64,000 nt of DNA from Collybiopsis luxurians FD-317 M1. Its lineage: Eukaryota; Basidiomycota; Agaricomycetes; Agaricales; Omphalotaceae. The DNA lies in the NCBI GenBank assembly GCA_000827265.1, contig KN834831.1, positions 94,997 to 158,996 of the forward strand, written 5' to 3'. Below are positions 34,697 to 47,400 of the stretch, piece after piece (positions within the stretch are counted from its first letter, which is position 1; every line of letters starts with the position of its first letter). Under the pieces are notes generated by a model. That model searched no databases, was not told the DNA's origin, and worked only from the letters and a program-made list of their open reading frames with translations. Made by a program: the position numbers and the translations under genes.

Positions 34697-37600
34697 TCAA
34701 TGCCATGAAGCCCACCCAGGATACATTCTTGCCTGTACGCATGCAGGTTGGATTTGAGCTCAAACATTGAAACAGAGGCAGACACATACCAAATTTGTAA
34801 CATCTGTAGCTTCCTGAATTAACAGTTGAACCAGATTGCTCGTCGACACTTCCTTCTCAAACGCATGCTTTTCTGGACCAGGTCTATACAGCCCTCGAAG
34901 CTTCTTCTCGATTCCCTTCAGTGCAAGCTTTGCAAGTGAAGGCAAATCCTTGACGGTACTCTTCCGTTGAGGATTCCGTCGTTCCGCGCTTTCCTAGTAG
35001 ATGTTAGTAGCGGACAGACTTCTTTCAGCGTAATCTTACCAGTCTGAGCTTCTCTTCCTCCCACTCCACAAGGGGATCATGAACGAACGCGTCCAAAACA
35101 CTCATTAGCGAATCTTTGTTATCTCTAAGGAGCTGCATGGTCACTTCGCAAGCTGTACGGAATACACCTTCAACCCCAGTGACACCAAACGCATCGACCA
35201 AGTTTTGCGTAAGCCTGAATGGAACTCGCTCAGGAGTGTCGAGAGTCTTGCCCTTGTCAAATAAACAGTTGAAGTCGACGTGAATCAAATCTCCGGTATT
35301 TTCGTCTAGCAGGATGTTCTCGCAATGTCGGTCACCAAGCCTGTGGAGTCGAGATCACAGTGAGCAAAACAGAACGGATATTCTGGAAGAGAAAGACTGG
35401 CCCTAATATGAACCCAACCATCGACATTACCGCAGCGGTGCGGGCGTAAGTCAACCTGCTGGCTAGCCAAGCTGTAGGCTCTGGGAATGTTTCGACAAAC
35501 CATTCGTGGAAGACAGGTGGGAACCTGTTCCGGTTGTTCAGTACACATGCCAAGCGTAGGTTACGGAAACATACTGGGACAGAATTTTCTTGATAAATAG
35601 CTCGGCAGCTTTACCTGGTTTTTCATTGGCTATAGTCTTGATATTCGCGAATACTTCTGACATTTCGCTGCTCTGTAATACATGCGAAAATAAGAGTTTG
35701 GCAAAGAAAGCCCATTGAAAGGAATATACCCAGGCAGTTATATGTCTGTTTCCATAGAGCTTCAGAAGAACAGGCCGTACAGGTCTGGTATGGCGAACCC
35801 ATTGAATGAAACCGCATTCCTCGTTCAAGGTGACAACACCGTAAGTCCGTATGTCTGATCAAACGAAAAGACTTGTAAGCATTCTATACGCAGCTTCGAT
35901 GGTACCAAAAACCTACGAAGTTGTCGACGTCGAGATTCCGAATTCGCCTTGAGCAGTTTGTTGATGATGGAGTTGAAATCCATCAATCGTGCGTCTTTAC
36001 GTAGATCGTCCTTCGGCTTTCCAAGGAACATGTATGTTTGTCCGTCGCTGCCATAAATGGTGATCTTTCGAGGCTTGGCGAGAGAATGCATAACCTCGAT
36101 ATCTTCCGCGAATCCTAGTTGCAGGACAGAAAGTCATTGAACAGTTCAACATCTGTAATACATTACGCACCAGCAAAAGTAGGAGCATCCGATGGAAAAG
36201 GTTGATGTACCGATTCAGAGGATGAAGCTGGGGGTAGGCTGGCTGTAAGGGACTCTTGCAAAGGTATAATCAGGTCAGATTTTCCCAATTTGAAGAGCCG
36301 CGGGAAGTCCCTGCTCATTGTAAGCTTTCTGCGGTCGAGATTCACGGTGGAAACGTCAAAGTTGCATAATTCAAGTAGTTCATTGGTCATTTCGAGGCTT
36401 AGATTGACGAGATTAGGTACTTTAGACCCCCTAGGATTGTTCTGAAAATGATCGTCAGTGCAGGAGCGAGGTCGAAAAGGCAAATAACGAACCCGAATAC
36501 GATCCAAAATGTCAATTCCTCTCTGAGAACGCGCAGGCTTCTTGGATTTGATCACAGCTGCAAACAGCCAGAGAGCTTGATTTGGATAACTGCGAATGAC
36601 GTTAATAATAATCCGCGCTAGTAGCTTGTACACGTCCGGGTTGGTATGTCCGATGCGCGAAACGATTTGTGGGAATGCAGTAAACCACTGCAGGACATAT
36701 CAGCTACAGAATGGGTACTAGAATAAAATCTTCAACCTTGTAGACGGGCGCACGTTTAGTGGCGTCAGAGACTGCGTCATTTATCGCCGTGAAGGTAGCA
36801 TGTCCAGGAGGAATTCTCTGATCTTCTCCGAGATCTAACCATAGAGTGAGTAACCGCGGCACCGTCTGGTAGATGTACTTGGTGCCCAAGTTGATTGCCT
36901 CGGCGTATGCCCTGATGGTGGCAAGGTTCATCTTCAGCCCTCTTGACCAGTAATGAACAATTTGTCTCTGTGACGAAGAGAAAGGCATACCTAGATAGAC
37001 GATCAGAGCTAGGCAAGTTCTTGTAACATTCGTCCTGAAATTGCCCAAGATAGTACTGGCCACTTTCCCATCTAACGAAAGGAGATGAGCTAAACAGATA
37101 ATCGAAGAAAGACCTGTCCTCACTGTGGCATCAGGTCCTTGACATTGTTGAAGGTATTGGAAACCGTACGAGCGTCGAACCGCTCAGACTCATTCATCCA
37201 TCTCGCGCGCACGAGCCGCACCTGTAAGACATGAAGCTCATTCCTCCTGGAATATTCTCTTGAAACTCACCTTGGCCCTCATTGTATACCAATCCTCTTC
37301 GTGTGTGAGGTCGAGAACATTGGGATCTTTCTTCTCATCCTTGAGAAGATCGTGCAGCTGCATCGAGTTCTCTAGCTGCTGTAAAGCATGGAGTGGATCG
37401 CCCATGGCTTTTACAAGCTTGGCGCTTTCTATGAACGCGTTTTCGGTTTTGCTCTGCTGGGACTGGAGCATGGCGCTGTAAGCAGTTTGCCATTGACCAG
37501 CTTTACGAGCAATCTTGGCGCTGGCAAGCCATGACTTTCCGATCTCTTGCTTCAAAACATCCGAGCTAGGCATATCACTAGAAAAGGTCAGATTAACCTT

Positions 37601-40600
37601 CCAATGGCGGAGAAGCGAAGCGAGTGGATCACGTACATCAATGCAAATGCGGTACGCCTCATGCTGAGAATGGGTTCTCGAGTGCGGAAGGTAGGAAGTG
37701 TAGTGTTTAACCTAGATGAAAGTACTTGCTCAAGATTCTGCATCACAGGGGCTATGCCTTCAGGCTCATACGGGAGCGACGAAATGGCGCTGTAGATGGT
37801 CTCGAGCTCATGGGTGAGATGGAGATCCAGCATGGCTTCGTAAGATCGTCGATAATTACTTGGCCCAGCGGCTGCAATGGGTCCACCCAAAACGAGTCGA
37901 GCATCAGCCAATGCCTGAGTGATGGCCAGCGTATTACGTGACCGCATTGCGAGAAGGAGGCGCGCAATGACCATCTGAGGGGTAGTGCTGTCTGAAGAAT
38001 CAACGATGCTCTGGACATCATCCCAAGCTCCGACCATCCATGCACTCTCAACCTGAAATCCAGCCAGCGCTGGCTGCCAGTCGCTATTTCGCGTAAGCAC
38101 GCCTCTCACATGGGTTCGCAATGTGTCTATTCGGCCCAGTCAACAATATGGTCAAGATAACAGCAGCACAAAACCCACCGTAATGCCCTAAATTTCGGAG
38201 ACAACGCAAAAGTCCGAGGTGATAATCCACGTTGTCCGGCTCCTGCTGAAGTCGAACCTCCCAACAGCTCTGCGCCGAAGTCCAGTGGCCGCTGCTTTCA
38301 TGGTGCCGAATCTGATGTTCCAACGACGGTGACAGAATCATGGTTGAGATCCCTTCCATCCCGTCCGGTTCATCCAGGTTGGCATAGATCTCATGTAAAC
38401 GTTCATAATACACGGGAAGATCAGGGTGATCGGGACTCTGTTCTCGAAGTGTGACAATGCGACTTTCAAAGTTCATCAACGACAACGCATAGGCCTTGCA
38501 TTGTAAAGCAGCTTTGGCTAAGAGGTCCTGATTTATGTTGGACAAGACAGAGTCCACCCTCGTAAGTTGTTCCAGAGCGTGATGGAGTTGACGATTGTTC
38601 TTATCCTTGACGTTAGTGATATCCTGCCGGATTTTGCGTAACCACCTATTCAGATGGTCTAGTAGCATAAAGACGGCCTAGAAACTACATCAACTTAAGC
38701 TCGAGGTAAAGATCTTTATCAACGCACCTGTGCACTAAGCATCCTCTTGTCCGACGAAGATGTACTCATCGGGTTCACTTGATCTTCCAAAATTGCAAGG
38801 AGCTCCTGCCGGATCTGTGTGCTGCTCTCCTCGGATCCAGATAGCAATACATTCAGAACAAGATGAGGCAGGAGCCTATGAGCTACCGCGACATCTTTGT
38901 TACGAATCACAGAGGGGAAAACGCCAAAGATCTTTTGAGCCGTTTCGCCTGAGACTTGGGATATAAGATACAGCGTCCACAGCTGGATCCACTCTCTGTA
39001 CGTCGACCGTTCCGGGTAGATGAGGCCCTCAACAGGCGGATTGGACGGATGATTGATATTGTAGCGTGCCTCCAACAACGGCGTAACGGTCTCCAGAACG
39101 TGTTTGGGTAGAGTACTCCATCTTTTGCGAACTTTCTGAGAGACACTTTGTCGAGTAACGAGAGCTGGTGTGAACCGACAGAAGCGCAAAAGCTCTTGGA
39201 TAGTAAACGCAAGGTGACTCTGGTATCGCATATCGCTCGCAGATCGGAACGCTTCTACTAGGATGTCCGTGATCAAATGGAGAGCGAAAGCGATTGATTC
39301 CTCTTCATCTTGGAAGTCTTGGTAAACAATCATTGGGGATTCTTTGACCCTCAGCTCGCATCTGTCTGGGTCGACAGCACCGAGGATCGAAAGGCACTCG
39401 AACGCCAGCGTACGAAGAGGATCACCCTCGTCTACGTCGTGTCCAGCCGCGGTTAGAAGGGTCATGAGGATCTGGCCGATAATCGGATCGAAAATATCCC
39501 CAGACGCCAACTCTCGTATAAGATCTGGATGGTCGTCGAGCATAAACTGTTTGAGCTCGTAGAGGGACTGTAGGACCATCGCCGGATTGTTCGTCATGGC
39601 GCGGTCCAAAGTTAAGCCTAACCTCTCAACGGGGGTTAACTCTCCCTGTAGTTGGACAAGATGCTCGTGGATGTCATGGAGCTCTGGAACATGAGAAAAG
39701 TCGACGAGATCAGCGAGGGAGTTCATTCTGTTGAGCTCCGAGCCCTTCTCCAGGATGAGATGCTGCAGAGTCTTCCTCACCAGAGATTGCGCAGTCGGAG
39801 TGAAGACAGACCACGACGAGATGAAAGCAGCACTCGTCAGCCCTACATGAGGAGCAATCTCTTCAGCACTCAGCATAGTGATGAACTGATGCCAGCTATA
39901 AAGAGTTTCTTCAGATAGTTCTGGGATGCCAACCATAGTCTGAAAGGTCGCCATTATCTAGTCATATCTCCTCGTTCAACAGCGATATGTGGCTCAGAAA
40001 AGGAAGACCTTACCTGCGGGGCCACGCTAGCCGTCGCAGACCCAGTGTGGACCATGAGTACACCCAAACTTCTGAGAATCTTCTTCTTGACGTCCACCGG
40101 TTTCTTGCCTTGAACATCTTGCAGCATATCGTTGATATTCGACATCAATCCCAGCATGTAATTCTTCAAAAAAGACCCAAGATCCGAATCCTGAGTCTGC
40201 GTAAGAGTTATCTCGACTTTTCTCAGCGCATCGAGAGCCTAGATTGTCTCATCAAACCACTCATCAAACTACACAGAAACGCGAGTACTCACATCCTGAA
40301 CAACTTGCGTATTCCGATCCCCCAAAGAAGTGACGAGCTCAGCCAACAGCGGTATCACACAACTCTTCACCAGACTCTGGACATCGACCGAAGATTTTCC
40401 ACCGGAAGACGCCGAAAGAAAGTTTGTAATAAACTCAATCGCGTTATGCGTCCCTCGTCGATCTAACCGAAACACATGCGCCAATATTTCGTGCGCATTG
40501 TGCAAAAACAAAGTCGCAGGCTTTTGCGCGACTTGCTTGCCGAATGCTTCCAGGACGGCCTGCTCTCGATTGGCAAACAAAGCGGGGAGCGTTTTGGCCA

Positions 40601-43120
40601 TGGTTGTCCTGAGAAAATCCGAAACGCCTATACCCATTAGTCGGCACGTCTCTGCGAGAATCATCGGCTGCGAGCACATTCGACTGACGAGGAAGGGGGC
40701 AATTTTGTCCATATACGGCAGGAGAAGGGGGTAAGCTGTGGCTTTATTGTGGCTCTTCGCAGCTGCTAGAATCTGATGGGAAGTGAGAACAGTGACAGCA
40801 AACTCCATCTGTAGAACATACCTGCATGCAAACTGATCCTCTCAAAACTGGATTCGGCCTCCCTATTTGAGCAACTAAGAAGCACAAAGCTTGACCGACG
40901 ATATCCGTGTGTAAAGAGGTGTCTCTAAAACATACCTGACATCAAAAAAATTTGTCTTGAAATATCTGTGAGTTTGCACGTACTTGGCCATTCCACTAAC
41001 AGTAAGCACGGCCGTCTCCTTGACGGTCAACTTTCCACTATCCATCACCCCATACAATTGCGCAAAACACGTCTCAGTACGCTCCCAAACATCAACGTTC
41101 CGTTCTCCGTACAGCGCAACGAAGGCACCCAGCGCTTTCCTACAAACACATTGGAAATGAAATAACAAATCGTAAGAATCCGGCTTACCCAGCATTCAAC
41201 CGAACACTAGCATTTGCATCAAGAAGATTCCGGTAAATTAACTTCGCAAGCGGGTGCAGGCTCTCGTCCGGATCGCCGTTCATAGTGTGAAGTTTCAACA
41301 TTCCGGCAACCATCATGAAAACTTTCCGCCTAACCTCAGTCGGTATATCAGGTCCCTGCAACAAGCAAGACGCTAGAACCACGCAAAATTGAACCGTGGA
41401 CCATTTGAGGGGCTGTCGTCGGTGCAAAATATCGCAGAGATGAACCGCAGATTCGAGGACAGGAGTTCGAAATTCGTTTGTAGTCGGGGGATCGCGTCTG
41501 TAGAACATCAGCACTGGCAAATCATAAAAATAAATGAAATAAAACTGACGACTTGTATAAGGAGACGATTTCATCCAACACATGCTGAACGTACCTCTGA
41601 TCATTATCGTCTTCCATCCAGTCGAGGATGTCTTGAGGATACGCCAACTTCTGCGCGATAGCCTGGAATTCCTCTCTCCAAAGCAGCTTGGAAGCGTCTC
41701 CGGAGACTGGGGCCTCCGCTTCTGCAAGTTGTCTCCGTATAGCATCTGACAAACGGCCCCATTCTTCCCCTTGAAAATCGGCCTCTCGAATCGCGTCTAA
41801 TAGCGACTTTAACGGACTAGCATCTATTTGTGATAAGCATGCACGGATATACGCGATTACTACAGTCTAGACGAAGAAAAAAAAAAGAAAAGCGTCGGAC
41901 ATAAGCGTAAAAGACATCAGGAATGTACTAACCTGACGATAATGAACCCCATTTTCCATTCCAGCGGCGTTCTCTACTTCACGAACAAGGTTTAATATTT
42001 CTAAAATTTCGGCCCTCGACACGCTCGGTAGACGATCAACACCAAGAAAATAAGTGTCCACAGCGTCCCAGTTGCTCGAAGATCCGGACAAGAGACGTTG
42101 GCGGAGGAGGCGGAACGGCAAATCCGTAAGCGGTGAAAAACGTTTATTTTTCTCTAGAGAGTTAAAGGGTAATGTAGAAAGAATACCCGTGAGCGCCTTA
42201 GACCGGGTTGGTGAATTCGAAGACAGGCAATATTCGAATGCCGCTTGCGCGTTCTCGTCAACCCTCTGCTCTAGATCGAAAAGAAACCAATCACAGAGGA
42301 CGGCGGGATGAAGGGTATTCACGGTAACGTCAACGATGAGACTCAGAAAACGCGGTATTTCGGCTTCGGATGAGAATACGATCATGACACGGTCTTGGGA
42401 GGGATTAGGCATATCAGGATTGAGGGGTTGTAGACGAGGCTTCTGGAACAGTGAGACCGCAAGGGGAAAAGTTAAAGGAAGATTAGGAGTTATGATTTCT
42501 GAAAGAAATGTCAAAGAAAGTAAAGAAAGTAAACGAGTCGACTCACCTTGCGATAAACCCAACAATTCCTCCATGATAGTCCGTAACGTTTTCCACAAAG
42601 GCTCATCTCCGTAGGTTGTGTGGATGCCTCCCATACACCTCAATGCGAGAATCACTGTTCGACGCGCTATTTCACGCAAAGTGGCTGGCATAGAGATTCC
42701 ACCCCGGGGAACAATATCCGTGTCACTGTACAAGTCCAACGTGTGGCACACGGTAAAAAGGGCTCTGAACAGCTTCCCAGGTAATTCTTTTGAACCAGGA
42801 ACGTCTTTATGGCCAAAAAGCACGCCTTCGACGCGACTGAGAATAATTTCGGTGGTCTCCAAACATGCCTGCACGAGATTGATTCTTTCTGGCTGAGCAT
42901 TCCAAAGATCGCTGAATGAGAATGATGCTAAAAAGGCATCGTGCATTTGGGTCAATAGCAGAACAAAATTCACGTTCTCCGAAGCCGCTGTTCGAGAGTT
43001 TTCACGGCTGAGGAGGGCTTCGGCGATGGTGGAACGTAAATGAAGCAGAAAATTTTCGGGTGAAGGTTTATTCGCGCCATTCTGTTTGGGAATAAGCTGA
43101 GGAGGGAGCATCGAGGTCAT
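34697..43120 (-). CDS. ATR/Mec1/Rad3-type PI3K-like checkpoint kinase
   Basis: A large minus-strand gene of over 20 exons, about 2,300 residues. The preferred start is the ATG at 43120 ([15 protein letters not shown]); an in-frame ATG at 43243 is possible. HEAT-type helical repeats cover most of 43.1-40 kb, followed by a UME-like segment (39954 region, [15 protein letters not shown]), FAT-domain helices (38.7-36.7 kb) and the kinase domain: [69 protein letters not shown] and [18 protein letters not shown]. The C-terminal FATC is [15 protein letters not shown] joined across the last intron to [11 protein letters not shown], stop at 34697. [13 protein letters not shown] and the DFNCLFDKG form mark it as ATR rather than ATM or TOR. 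It signals stalled forks and single-stranded DNA with its partner Ddc2/ATRIP. Individual exon ends were not all determined. Confidence 0.93.
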
Positions 43121-43321
43121 ATTGGCGAACTTGGGGGCATTATCGATCCAGCGTAGGGTGAAGTAAAAGGAAGAAGTTGGTGGCACAAACAGCGGTTGAA
43201 TCAACAAGCGCCCATTTAAGCGCGGAAAATCAGCAACGCGCAAACTTCAAAGATTGATAGCAGAATGTATATGTATACAAGCGAAGGATACAGACTAGTT
43301 ATTGGTACACCAAGAAACAGC

Positions 43322-44443
43322 TCAAGAAAAAGCTAGTCCAGTCCACGTAGCGACAGCGCCGACAACTGCTCCTCCAGCCGCCGTTTTCATGTCGACTACC
43401 CGCTTCTGAGGCATCTGCTTTGGAGCCAAATCTCGGAAGAGTTTTTCAGTCTCCTCCTCGTCACGACCCACCACTAGTACATTTCTCCCCTCTTCAGATC
43501 CGTCGTCAATCTTCAAAACCTTCGAGTACACACCCTTTGGTGTTTTACCTTCGAGCTGCGCAATGTCTGCGCCGGTGAGCACATAGGCTTTCGTAGTGGA
43601 AATCTCCTCTAGATGCTGCATGAATCCAGCCCGTTCCTCCATGGACATGGTGCGAGCGAGGGGACGAGGCCCGGCAGAAAGGGAAGGAGACACAACCTCG
43701 ACACTGAGAGCCGTGTCATTACTGGTGACGGAAGTCGAAGAAGTTTGGGAAAGACTGTCAGGGACAGTATTGGTGAATCCATTTTTGTAGTCGCCTGAAA
43801 CAGATGCGTTGAAACTGCTCCATGGCGTAACGAGGGTACCGGGCATCTTAGCTCTTCCTTTCTCAAACGCCCTGGTTGATACCGTTCCCCCAATAGAAAG
43901 CAGTTCGATTCTTTCCTTCCAATGAACGACCTTTTTTGTATTCTCATCTCTAGCATCAGGATCCTGTCCGTCGTCGGAACCGTTATCGCCAGGAAGCAGG
44001 AGTAGCTCGAGGTCTGAAGGGGAAAGAGAAGGCAACAGCTTCGTGCGAGGTGAGGCTGCAGCTCTTTCGGACTTTCGGCGTTCTCTGAGAACCTTTTTCA
44101 GGTCCTCAAATTCCGTAGGTATGGCAGGAGGAGGCGGAACCATCGAACGCCTCCCCTTACGTCGAACAGGTGTTTCGGTAAGAGAGGGTTCATCCTCGTC
44201 GTTGGCAATAGTCATGGAACTCAACGCCGTAGTGAGATTCCTGCTGTTCGTTTGGACGTTGTCGCCATCCGGAGTGACGAAAGGACAGCCTGAGCGAGGA
44301 TGGCCAGCCCTAGGTCTGTTACACTTGGTACAGCGATGTTCCTTGCGAGGCGGCGTAGCTACAGCGTCGATTCTAGTCGCCACAGTGCCCGAATTCTTTG
44401 CGGGAGTGTTGTTGGCACTTTGAGAGCGTGTAGAGGGTGCCAT
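43322..44443 (-). CDS. Basidiomycete conserved-type hypothetical with CxxC-H-C N-terminal motif
   Basis: An uninterrupted 373-codon frame. Near the N-terminus RCTKCNRPRAGHPRSGCPF has Cys38, Cys41, His48 and Cys53, spaced like a small zinc-binding knuckle. The middle is Ser/Thr/Pro-rich and disordered with KVLRERRKSERAA-like basic helix and acidic LLLPGDNGSDDG. A more ordered region follows (YVLTGADIAQLEGKTPKGVYSKVLKIDDG, NVLVVGRDEEETEKLF). The end, AAGGAVVGAVATWTGLAFS, is hydrophobic enough for a tail anchor or membrane-binding helix. I do not recognise a named family. Its stop lies 201 bp upstream of the ATR start, on the same strand. Confidence 0.75.
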   Translation of the reverse strand: MAPSTRSQSANNTPAKNSGTVATRIDAVATPPRKEHRCTKCNRPRAGHPRSGCPFVTPDGDNVQTNSRNLTTALSSMTIANDEDEPSLTETPVRRKGRRSMVPPPPAIPTEFEDLKKVLRERRKSERAAASPRTKLLPSLSPSDLELLLLPGDNGSDDGQDPDARDENTKKVVHWKERIELLSIGGTVSTRAFEKGRAKMPGTLVTPWSSFNASVSGDYKNGFTNTVPDSLSQTSSTSVTSNDTALSVEVVSPSLSAGPRPLARTMSMEERAGFMQHLEEISTTKAYVLTGADIAQLEGKTPKGVYSKVLKIDDGSEEGRNVLVVGRDEEETEKLFRDLAPKQMPQKRVVDMKTAAGGAVVGAVATWTGLAFS

Positions 44444-47400
44444 CGACGATGAAGGTTGAGGTCAGGCTGAGTCAAGTTGACTGAAAGGTTTATAGAGGTT
44501 GTGACATGAAAGAATACAAAGGAATCAAAAGAACAAAGAACTTTGTGGTTACCTGGACAGCTAGAGCGCGCCTTTGCAATATTGAGTCAACAACCAGAGT
44601 TGAAAGTGGTGAAAGGGAAAAGGCCAAGGTCAACGTCAGTGATGGAGTTGAAGGGTCGCAAATTGATGATCGAATTCGGCGCGTGGCAAACTTGACCTTC
44701 TCCTCCGTGTACCTATATTCAACCTTCAAACCGTACTTATCTTCTGGGTGTCTTTCGTAGCCCTACTAGGGGCTCAAGTCGTCAAGCGAATGCTAAAGTT
44801 TCTCCGATCCATGAACGGCTTATACATCAAAAGCCAATTAGATTTTCTCCCGGAAAATCGGTAGGTTGAAAGGAGCCCTGTATTGTGATAACACGAACTC
44901 AATACTTGCTTCCGACACTGAGACTGTATTCTCAACAGACTACCAAAGATACAAGCTGTAAATATCTCCTGCGTGAGTCTGCCTTCCTTTCTTGTACATG
45001 AACCTTTGCAATGTGCTCTCAACCTCAACTTGGCAACGCCGTACTCACGCCCGGTACTATACTTACCCTCTGGCAGGTTCTTCTCAGTTCAATCAAGATG
45101 ACGGCGGCGGCTATTCGTATTCCAGTTTCCCAAAGCGATTCTAGATGGAGACAGACATTTGTACTCCACCCGCCGCACCCGCTGGTGAAAGCGATATGAA
45201 TTCATATCTTTGCATACATCACTATTCTTCTATCAAAACTGCAAAACCGGGCCTCAACATCGGACAGATCTTCTTCTAGGGTGCAAATATTCGTAGAAAC
45301 TCTCGTTGGACTTTTTCGCAAAAAGAGCTCTGCTCAAACACTCCAGTCCGATAGATCTCCAACCCGCTTCCCATACAGTATATCTTCGCAGTTAATCTGA
45401 AGCACACAGCTGTATGCTTGCCCGTTGTTCCTCCCGCTAAAGTTCCTGTAGACCCCTGACTCGTGAATCTAAAAGCCGCTGACCTTCCGTTCAATACCTT
45501 CAATACAGATTTATTAGGATTTGCGCCATAACACCATATGCAATGTTGACTTCCCACATCTCCGACACGTCTGTACTCATCTTGCCGCTGGGTCAGTTGA
45601 ATAGTCAACCGGCATGTCACAAATTTCCGCAATTCAGCCAGAAAAAAACATGCATAAACACATCCTTTCGTATCCGCGGAAAGTAGCCATTTTTCCTCAC
45701 CGTATGTGTTTCGGATATTCTAGTACTCAATGAGGTGTCCAAAATCCGCTTGCAAACAGGAAAGTCGTTAAAAACCGCCATTGAGTAGGTTCCCGTCCGT
45801 TCTACCATGCTCTACCTAGCGCGAATGGCCAGTTCGGACTGACTTAGAATTTGGAAAAACGGAATCGATTTCGACGGAAGGCAACTTTGGCCCGTGTTAG
45901 TCGTTTGTGTAGTAAGTGAGAATGACGCAGCTGGCTTCCTTTTTGATTCTTCAAAGCTTCTTTCACTGTATCTATTAATATTCTTACCATGTTATTTATC
46001 AGAAAGCGGAATACGAGATGACCGAGATCCCGGTACCTATTCAACTCAAGCTTCTTCGTACGCTTTCCGTACGTGGCTTTCAGTGAATTAACTTTGCGAA
46101 AGGTCGGCAAACTGTGAGATTAGCTGAAGAAGCATTAGGCACATTTTCTGGCAGCGCTCTTCCGCTTGATTTTCCGCTTTGAAAGACTACAAACAATTCA
46201 ACCTTTGACGAGAATCTAGCTCCATATTGCACGAGCCAATGTGTGTTTCAACGCCTAGACTCTTCCTCACTCCAATTTCCAACCGCCTATATCCACGTCC
46301 ATATTATGGGTGTGGGTTTGACTAGGACTAAATCGTCTAAATTGCAGCGGCCTCTGAATCCGATCCAAGTTCTTGGTGGCAAAGGACAATACTTTATTTT
46401 CTGTGGACCTTCCTTCCACAAAGCGTTTCAGCTTCCAGTCTCGTGTCCTGGTTTCAACGCTGCGCTAAGAAGATTATCACCGTTGTTTTCGACTTTCCCA
46501 ATTTCAGAGTCAAGGTATATGCGTTCCCTCAAGGTTAGTGCTGTCACCCACGTAATTCGCGGCTCAGGGGAGTTATGCAGAGACAGCTGCAAGGCGCGTT
46601 GGAAAAGGTTTAATTTCGAGAGGCCAAGGTATCTTCCTGCTCCACTTGCCAAGTGTCTGCCGATTAAACTGATATCCATGTATCTGGTCTGGCACTAGAA
46701 CTTCGTCAGTGGAGATATTCACCTTCGCCGACCTTCAAAAAAACTCGTGATACTTTTTTTCTCTATGCTTCTTCAAAATTAAATCCTTCTCACTGCGTAG
46801 TCAATTTTGACAGGCCTTTTCTCGTAGTTTCACGGGCCGCCTTATTACCGTGCAGGAGTCGAGACTCGACATTCATCTTGTCCGTCAGGATTTGACAAAT
46901 CTTCCCTGTCTCTCCACACTTTGGCACAATGAGAGGGCCATCTAAGCTCTGGCTCTCTACCTGGTGTGATTTTCTTTTCTTTTCGAGCATATGTACTGTC
47001 TATCCCTCAACCTGACTGATTTGGCTTGGCCTGGAAGATCCCGACAGGGCCTTTCCAAAGTCCGAAAAGCATCATCAAGGCACAACTTGCAGGTTGGGAC
47101 CTGGACTTGCTACTGAACCCAGCCAACTATCAGTAGTTGAAACAGGCCGCAGCAAAACGAGTATGCGTTGGAGCTTTTTTCAAAAGACGTTCAAATTAAT
47201 CACCAACAACAATCAAAAAGTCCGAACGGGCTCTCAATGGAGGAGTACGCAACTTGTCAGCGCTCAAAGATGATTGAAATGAAATACCCCTAGGGCAATG
47301 ATTCGTCGCAGGAGTATGTATAGAGAATATTGCACAGCTTCGATTTAATTATTCTTATCGCGCATAGCAAGAGTCCGTCTGCTCTTACGAGAAAGTTAGA

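Noticed and set aside
45276..45632. 118-codon minus frame
   Set aside because: Unusual composition, no homology recognised, no flanking exons; likely chance.
46243..46698. 151-codon plus frame
   Set aside because: No recognisable motif and an overlapping frame of similar length on the other strand; likely chance in a gene-poor interval.
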